This document shows, one piece after another, positions 24,954-29,323 of a stretch of 29,323 nt of DNA; positions within the stretch are counted from its first letter, which is position 1; every line of letters begins with the position of its first letter. A model generated the notes under the pieces. That model was not told the DNA's origin, did no database searches, and saw nothing but the letters and a program-made list of their open reading frames with translations. A program made the translations under genes and the position numbers. Source of the DNA: CALLMJ01 sp964493765. GTDB lineage: Bacteria; Bacteroidota; Bacteroidia; J057; CALLMJ01. The DNA is taken from contig CAZBPK010000196.1 in NCBI GenBank assembly GCA_964493765.1, forward strand, positions 1 through 29,323, written 5' to 3'.

Positions 24954-25883
24954 TTACTCATTGAAATTATCTACTAAAATTTTTAAGCCTTCTTTAAACA
25001 TCACCAAAGGACGATAGTTTAAGTCTTCTTCAGCTTTTTGAATATCCGCTAAAGAATGTTTAACATCACCACTTCTTTCAGGTCCATAAATAGGTTGAAC
25101 ATTGGTTCCCAAAATGCCATTCAGCATTTCTACTAATTGGTTTAAACTAAAAGATTCTCCGCAGGCAATATTAAAAATCTTTCCCGCTGCGTTGGGTGCT
25201 GTGCATGCTATAATATTGGCTTCTACATTGTTTTTTACAAAAGTAAAGTCTCTACTTTGATTTCCATCGCCATTGATAGTAGGAGATTGCCCATTTTTTA
25301 TCATTTTTAAAAATTTGGGAATGACCGCTGCATACTGAGAATTTGGGTCTTGCCTTAATCCAAAAACATTAAAATATCTTAAAGAAACGGTTTCTAATCC
25401 ATAAATTTGATAAAAAACTTTACAATAATATTCGCCTGTTAATTTGGAAACTGCATAAGGAGATTTAGGATTAGGAATAAAATCTTCAGACTTAGGTGAT
25501 TTGGGATTGTCTCCATAAACAGAAGAAGAAGAAGCATAAACCACACGTTTTACATTACATTCTTTTGCAGCATGCAGAATATTCAAAGTACCATTTACAT
25601 TTACATCATTTGAAGTGATAGGGTCAAAAATTGATCGTGGCACGGAAGGTAAAGCAGCTTGATGCAAAACATAATCAATACCTTGACACGCCTTTTGAAC
25701 TACATGATAACTTCTTATATCTCCTTCAATTAAATCAATATCATTTTTAAATGGGTCAAGGTTGGAGCGTCTTCCAGTAGAAAAATTGTCTAAAACGCGA
25801 ACAAAATCACCTCTTTTTAAGAGCTCTTCTACAATATTGGAACCAATAAAACCCGCTCCACCAGTTATTAAGTATCTTGTCAT
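24954..25883 (-). CDS. Nucleotide-sugar epimerase (extended SDR, UDP-GlcNAc 4-epimerase/WbpP-like)
   Basis: A 309-residue extended SDR that should act on a UDP-sugar for surface polysaccharide synthesis. The NAD motif GGAGFIG is at 8-14. SSSSVYG holds the catalytic Ser near residue 120, and Y143-x3-K147 in SPYAVSK completes the triad. RYFNVFG-RQDPNSQYAAVIPKF and NGDGNQSRDFTFVKN resemble the WbpP group more than classical GalE, so UDP-GlcNAc/GalNAc is the likelier substrate, though this is an inference. The start is the ATG 12 nt below a TAAATTTG box (25896-25903). It is transcribed first, with sucD following at 11 nt. Confidence 0.87.
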   Translation of the reverse strand: MTRYLITGGAGFIGSNIVEELLKRGDFVRVLDNFSTGRRSNLDPFKNDIDLIEGDIRSYHVVQKACQGIDYVLHQAALPSVPRSIFDPITSNDVNVNGTLNILHAAKECNVKRVVYASSSSVYGDNPKSPKSEDFIPNPKSPYAVSKLTGEYYCKVFYQIYGLETVSLRYFNVFGLRQDPNSQYAAVIPKFLKMIKNGQSPTINGDGNQSRDFTFVKNNVEANIIACTAPNAAGKIFNIACGESFSLNQLVEMLNGILGTNVQPIYGPERSGDVKHSLADIQKAEEDLNYRPLVMFKEGLKILVDNFNE

Positions 25884-25895
25884 AAATTGTCATCG

Positions 25896-25903
25896 CAAAT
25901 TTA
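25896..25903 (-). promoter_or_regulatory. -7 box of the epimerase-sucD operon
   Basis: TAAATTTG on the minus strand, exact consensus, 12 nt above the ATG at 25883. No TTTG sits 19-21 nt upstream of it. Confidence 0.5.
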
Positions 25904-25937
25904 AAGGTTTTTCATAATCAATTACTGAAAATCTTAT

Positions 25938-26234
25938 TTAACCTTTATAATTTTTTCTAAAATGATACCGTTTCAATTCTCTATCCACAATTTTTTGGGT
26001 TAAGTATTGAACTGTTTCTGCAATAGTTTCCAATTGTGAAGCATAAATAAATTGTTCTTCTGGTACATCTAATCGATAAAGAATTTGTAGCAACTTTTCA
26101 GGTTGATTTTGGTATAAATCCATCACTCTATTTTTTAAAGTTTGAATAAATAAACTCCATTGAGAAGGATTTTCTTCTAATTCCCATTTTTGAGATACTA
26201 ATTCATAAAAATCAGGGTTTACAGGTTCATTCAT
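25938..26234 (-). CDS. Small acidic/helical protein, unknown function (98 aa)
   Basis: A 98-residue protein without signal peptide or membrane segment. It reads as helical, with the blocks PDFYELVSQKWELEENPSQW, QILYRLDVPEEQF and AETVQYLTQKIVDRELKRYH, and a basic C-terminus (KRYHFRKNYKG). The LYRLDVPEE segment resembles small conserved Bacteroidota proteins of unknown function that I cannot name. It follows the ion-channel gene by 9 nt and is probably cotranscribed with it. Since the channel ends in a long coiled coil, the small protein could be a cytoplasmic partner, but this is only suggested by position. Confidence 0.7.
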   Translation of the reverse strand: MNEPVNPDFYELVSQKWELEENPSQWSLFIQTLKNRVMDLYQNQPEKLLQILYRLDVPEEQFIYASQLETIAETVQYLTQKIVDRELKRYHFRKNYKG

Positions 26235-26243
26235 AAAACAAAT

Positions 26244-27161
26244 TTAAGATTTTTTCTGGATTTGATTTTTTAAATTTTCAATTTCGTCCATTAACTTTTG
26301 GATATGCTGTAGATATTCAAGGTGTTGGTAGTCTATTTTTTGATTTAATTGTTTCATCATGAGTTCTTCTTCTTTTTGTTGAGAGGCACTAATTTTCTCT
26401 TGAACTTGCGATGTTAAAACCGCAACAAAAACATTAAAACTTACAATCACTGTTAAAATTATAAAGCTAATAAAATATCCTCTTATAAACCAACTATTGT
26501 TATTATGTTCGCTGGCTTGATGCAAAATATCAACCCATCCCTCTAATGTCATACATTGAAATAAAGTCAAAAAGGAGTTTTCTAAATTTGAAAAATCTGC
26601 ATTATTATATTTTTGATGACCAAATAGAAAAACTCCTATAATAGCATAAATATACATTAAAACACCTAATAACAAAGCAAATGAAAACACGGTAGGTATG
26701 ATACTAATAATTTTCATTTCAACTTCCTTTAATTCTTTGCTAACTTCTAATAATCTTAAAATCCTAAAAACTCGGAACAATCTACTAACCATCAAAAATT
26801 CAGGATGTTCAAAAAACGATTCTAAAAGGCTTACACTACTGATTAGTACAATGATTAAATCAAACCAATTCCAAATACCTTCTTCTATAAATTTTATTTC
26901 ACGAGAATTTTCAGTTTTATCTACATAAAAAAACTTAAAAAACTGTATTTTTGAGGGATAGCTAAAAAAGCGTATGATAATTTCTATCAAAAAATAAATT
27001 GCAAAAATATGGTCTAATACCACGAAAAAGGCTATTTTTTCCCTGTAATAAGTTTCTATGCCTAAAAGGATTGAGCATAAAATTATCATTATGGAAGTAA
27101 GGACATTGAGCTTCTTATTTTTTAAAACTTGTTGTTCTTCATGAATTGAAATATCGTTCAT
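26244..27161 (-). CDS. Voltage-gated cation channel (BacNav/CavMr-like, 6TM)
   Basis: A 305-residue member of the prokaryotic one-domain voltage-gated channel family, which works as a homotetramer in the inner membrane. Hydrophobic helices S1-S3 span about 18-115. S4 at 126-139 carries four spaced arginines (R127, R130, R133, R136) for voltage sensing. S5 follows, and the pore loop has the filter TLEGWVD at 205-211. S6 (about 226-250) includes SFNVFVAVLT, and a C-terminal coiled coil at about 254-303 is the usual tetramerisation domain. Gly in the filter, rather than Ser as in NaChBac (TLESW), is the feature I recall from the calcium-selective CavMr. The ATG at 27161 is used because the in-frame TTG at 27170 overlaps the -7 box. 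Confidence 0.88.
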   Translation of the reverse strand: MNDISIHEEQQVLKNKKLNVLTSIMIILCSILLGIETYYREKIAFFVVLDHIFAIYFLIEIIIRFFSYPSKIQFFKFFYVDKTENSREIKFIEEGIWNWFDLIIVLISSVSLLESFFEHPEFLMVSRLFRVFRILRLLEVSKELKEVEMKIISIIPTVFSFALLLGVLMYIYAIIGVFLFGHQKYNNADFSNLENSFLTLFQCMTLEGWVDILHQASEHNNNSWFIRGYFISFIILTVIVSFNVFVAVLTSQVQEKISASQQKEEELMMKQLNQKIDYQHLEYLQHIQKLMDEIENLKNQIQKKS

Positions 27162-27167
27162 AATTAT

Positions 27168-27200
27168 CAAAGTTAATTGATTTCACAAAAAGTTATCAAA
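27168..27200 (-). promoter_or_regulatory. Promoter of the channel operon
   Basis: On the minus strand TTTG (27200-27197), 21 nt, then TAACTTTG (27175-27168). The ATG at 27161 begins 6 nt after the box, so the message is leaderless or nearly so. Confidence 0.62.
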
Positions 27201-27264
27201 TGCAATAATAACAAAAGTAACAATGTAAATTAATTAACCCGAAATAAAAATTCCTGTAAGAACT

Positions 27265-27297
27265 TTTGTAAGGGAAGTAAAAAATAATCTATTTTTG
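27265..27297 (+). promoter_or_regulatory. Promoter of the acyltransferase gene
   Basis: TTTG (27265-27268), 21 nt, then TATTTTTG (27290-27297), a full consensus match, 32 nt above the ATG at 27330. An AAAGGAG at 27306-27312 would pair with 16S rRNA but is 17 nt from the ATG, too far to be a normal ribosome binding site. Confidence 0.65.
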
Positions 27298-27329
27298 CCA
27301 GCAACAAAGGAGAAATTAAAAAGATTAAT

Positions 27330-29171
27330 ATGAAGCGAAAACTCGTTGATACGGACTTGATTTTTAAGAGTAAATGGGCAAAATATAGTTTTGTGCCAGT
27401 AAAACCCTTCGTAGAATTTGCTTTAGGAATTAATAAAATTAATAAACATTATAGTTTATGTGAAGGTATTGTACCAGAAAATATTTTTGCTGAAAAAGTT
27501 TTAGAACAAATGGGTGTTAGTTTTCACATTAATCCCAAAGAAATAGAAAACTTAAAAAAAATTGAAGGTCCATTAGTCATTGTGAGTAATCATCCATTTG
27601 GGGGTTTAGACGCATTATTTATGGTAATTTTTTTATCACAAATTCGTGAAGATTATCGTATTATGGCTAATTATTTATTAAAAAGTGTTCCTGAAGTAAC
27701 TCATAAATTAATTGGAGTAGATCCTTTTGAGAATGAAGATTCCACACAAAATAACTTAGCTCCACTGAAAGAAGCTATGATTTGGTTAAAAAATGGTGGA
27801 TTATTAGGAGTATTTCCTTCTGGAGAAGTTGCTTCTTTTAAATGGAAACAAAGAAAAGTAGCTGAAAAACCTTGGTCATCTACAATTGCTAAATTAATTT
27901 TAAAAACAAAGCCGACAGTTGTTCCTCTTTATTTTCATGGGAAAAATAGTTGGGTTTTTCAATTAGCTGCCTCCATACATCCTAAGTTACAAACTGCTAT
28001 GTTAATTAATACCCTTGTAAGACCTGCCGTAAAAAAAATTCATTATCAAATTGGTAAACCTATTTCTCCTGATAAAATTGCTGAATATAAAGACCCCGAA
28101 ACTTTAATACAATATTTATACGGTAAAACTTACTTACTTTCTGGAAGATATAAATTTCAAAAGTTTAGTTTTAATGTAATCAAATCTTTTTTGCCCAAAT
28201 CCTCTGAAAATCAAGAGCCTGTATTACAAGATGTTGAAGATTTTGTCATTATAAAAGATGTTGAAAATATTCAGCATACCAAACTATTGACTTACCAAAA
28301 TTTTGAAGTGTATTGTTTTGAATTTAAAGAAGCTCCTATGCTTATGCGAGAAATTGGAAGGCAACGTGAAATAACTTTTCGTGATGTAGGAGAAGGAAGT
28401 GGCAAATCCATTGATTTAGATATTTATGATGAACATTACCTTCATTTATGTATTTGGGACAAAGAAAAGCAAAAATTGGTGGGTGCTTACAGGATTGGTC
28501 AAGCAGATAAAATATTAAATGAAAAAGGAATTGCAGGTCTATATACCTATTCTTTGTTTAAAATGAAAAAGTATTTATTTAAAGAAATCAATCCAGCATT
28601 AGAAATGGGGCGGTCATTTATTGTAAAAGAATATCAAAAAACTTTTGCACCTTTGATGTTACTTTGGATGGGTATTGGGCATTATGTAGCCCAAAATCCT
28701 CAATACAAAAATTTATTTGGTCCTGTTTCCATTTCTAATGATTTTCATGCGGTTTCTAAAGACTTGATGGTTTACTTTTTAAAAGAAAATAACAGCTTAA
28801 AAGACCTAGAAGGTTTCGTAAAACCTAGAAAAAAATTCAAATACCTTAAAGGAGACCATCTGTATCATTCTTTTTCCATTAAAGATATTAAAGATGTTCA
28901 AGATTTAATGAACGATATTGAGCATTCGGGAGCAAAAGTTCCTGTTTTATTAAAACAATACTTAAATCTTGGTGGTAAAATTATTGCTTTTAATGTTGAT
29001 CCAGATTTTAACGACGTTTTAGATGGCTTAATTTTGGTAGATTTAACACAAACTAAACCCGATATTTTAATCAAATACATGGGATATGAAGGTTATAAAA
29101 ATTTTATGAATTTTCACAACAAAGTCATTCCAACCGATGTTATCAATAAATATAGTAATAAATCTTCATGA
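27330..29171 (+). CDS. olsF: Bifunctional acyltransferase, OlsF-like (PlsC-type O-acyltransferase fused to GNAT-type N-acyltransferase)
   Basis: OlsF-type enzymes make ornithine or related aminolipids: the C-terminal GNAT/hemolysin-type half N-acylates the amino acid and the N-terminal PlsC-like half adds the second acyl chain. Here, residues about 60-290 are PlsC-like, with the acyltransferase motif NHPFGGLD at 87-94 (H and D five residues apart rather than four) and FPSGEVASFK at 161-170. Residues about 330-500 are the GNAT part (REIGRQREITFRDVGEGSG, LVGAYRIGQADKIL, LEMGRSFIVKEYQ). A C-terminal stretch to residue 613 follows the hemolysin family. Glycine lipid or other aminolipid substrates are equally possible in Bacteroidota. 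The gene is monocistronic as far as seen. Confidence 0.85.
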   Translation: MKRKLVDTDLIFKSKWAKYSFVPVKPFVEFALGINKINKHYSLCEGIVPENIFAEKVLEQMGVSFHINPKEIENLKKIEGPLVIVSNHPFGGLDALFMVIFLSQIREDYRIMANYLLKSVPEVTHKLIGVDPFENEDSTQNNLAPLKEAMIWLKNGGLLGVFPSGEVASFKWKQRKVAEKPWSSTIAKLILKTKPTVVPLYFHGKNSWVFQLAASIHPKLQTAMLINTLVRPAVKKIHYQIGKPISPDKIAEYKDPETLIQYLYGKTYLLSGRYKFQKFSFNVIKSFLPKSSENQEPVLQDVEDFVIIKDVENIQHTKLLTYQNFEVYCFEFKEAPMLMREIGRQREITFRDVGEGSGKSIDLDIYDEHYLHLCIWDKEKQKLVGAYRIGQADKILNEKGIAGLYTYSLFKMKKYLFKEINPALEMGRSFIVKEYQKTFAPLMLLWMGIGHYVAQNPQYKNLFGPVSISNDFHAVSKDLMVYFLKENNSLKDLEGFVKPRKKFKYLKGDHLYHSFSIKDIKDVQDLMNDIEHSGAKVPVLLKQYLNLGGKIIAFNVDPDFNDVLDGLILVDLTQTKPDILIKYMGYEGYKNFMNFHNKVIPTDVINKYSNKSS

Positions 29172-29323
29172 AGAATTTGAGAAAAAGGTGAATTCAAGTC
29201 ACAAATGCAACTTTTTGATGGTGCAAATATAAATAAAATTTTAATCTTGGAAAAATAAATAGATGTATGAGTAAATATTTATAGAAAACTCTACTCAAAC
29301 AAGCAGTTTTTAGAAAAATTGTA
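29172..29323. other. Right-edge intergenic sequence
   Basis: AT-rich sequence after the acyltransferase gene. No stem followed by a T tract is seen, and no open frame of useful length starts here. A TATATTTG on the minus strand at 29224-29231 resembles a -7 box but points back into the end of the acyltransferase gene and has no -33 partner. Confidence 0.4.

Noticed and set aside
27162..27170. TTG start for the ion channel at 27170
   Set aside because: It overlaps the TAACTTTG box; the ATG at 27161 is the plausible start.
29224..29231. Minus-strand TATATTTG as a promoter
   Set aside because: No -33 element at the right spacing and no gene downstream; it would only run antisense into the acyltransferase gene.

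Overview
The window looks like chromosomal DNA of a low-GC member of the phylum Bacteroidota, most likely from the Cytophagales side, though the genus cannot be read from it. The grounds are type IX secretion (T9SS) genes (porQ, a DUF5103 plug protein, a large T9SS-type surface protein), many signal peptides, promoters of the Bacteroidota form TTTG-N19-21-TAnnTTTG, and almost no Shine-Dalgarno sequences. No rRNA, tRNA, CRISPR array or transposase gene was found.

Layout. 1-2955 (-): the N-terminal 985 residues of a giant secreted protein that runs off the left edge and ends, within the window, in near-identical 80-residue Ig-like repeats. 3126-4346 (+): a solitary nuoC, a TetR regulator and a 50-residue membrane peptide. 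4401-9620 (+): porQ, a short-chain dehydrogenase, rpsA, a candidate small RNA between two terminators, and the T9SS plug gene. 9678-13634: an exported M28 peptidase (-), superoxide dismutase (+) and a nucleoside phosphorylase (-).

13.7-24.0 kb is the accessory-looking part. It carries four copies (A-D) of a GC-rich dispersed repeat of about 125-130 bp built around a long hairpin. The copies divide the region into three cassettes: a TPR/MORN plus TPR-CHAT (caspase-like) operon between A and B; an outer-membrane-type protein plus a two-gene membrane protein/zinc-finger operon between B and C; and a single-chain type IIG-like restriction-modification enzyme between C and D. The hairpin arms of A and B differ at three positions but both stay perfectly paired, so the structure rather than the sequence seems to be kept.

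24.0-29.3 kb returns to conserved genes: a nucleotide-sugar epimerase with sucD, a voltage-gated cation channel with a CavMr-like filter followed by a 98-residue protein, and a fused acyltransferase of the OlsF type.

A recurring regulatory theme is that the -7 box lies exactly 4 nt from the ATG in four genes and 6-14 nt away in others, which predicts leaderless or nearly leaderless mRNAs. The best candidates for a little-described system are the covarying hairpin repeats with their cassettes, the secreted TPR-CHAT operon, and the small RNA next to rpsA.
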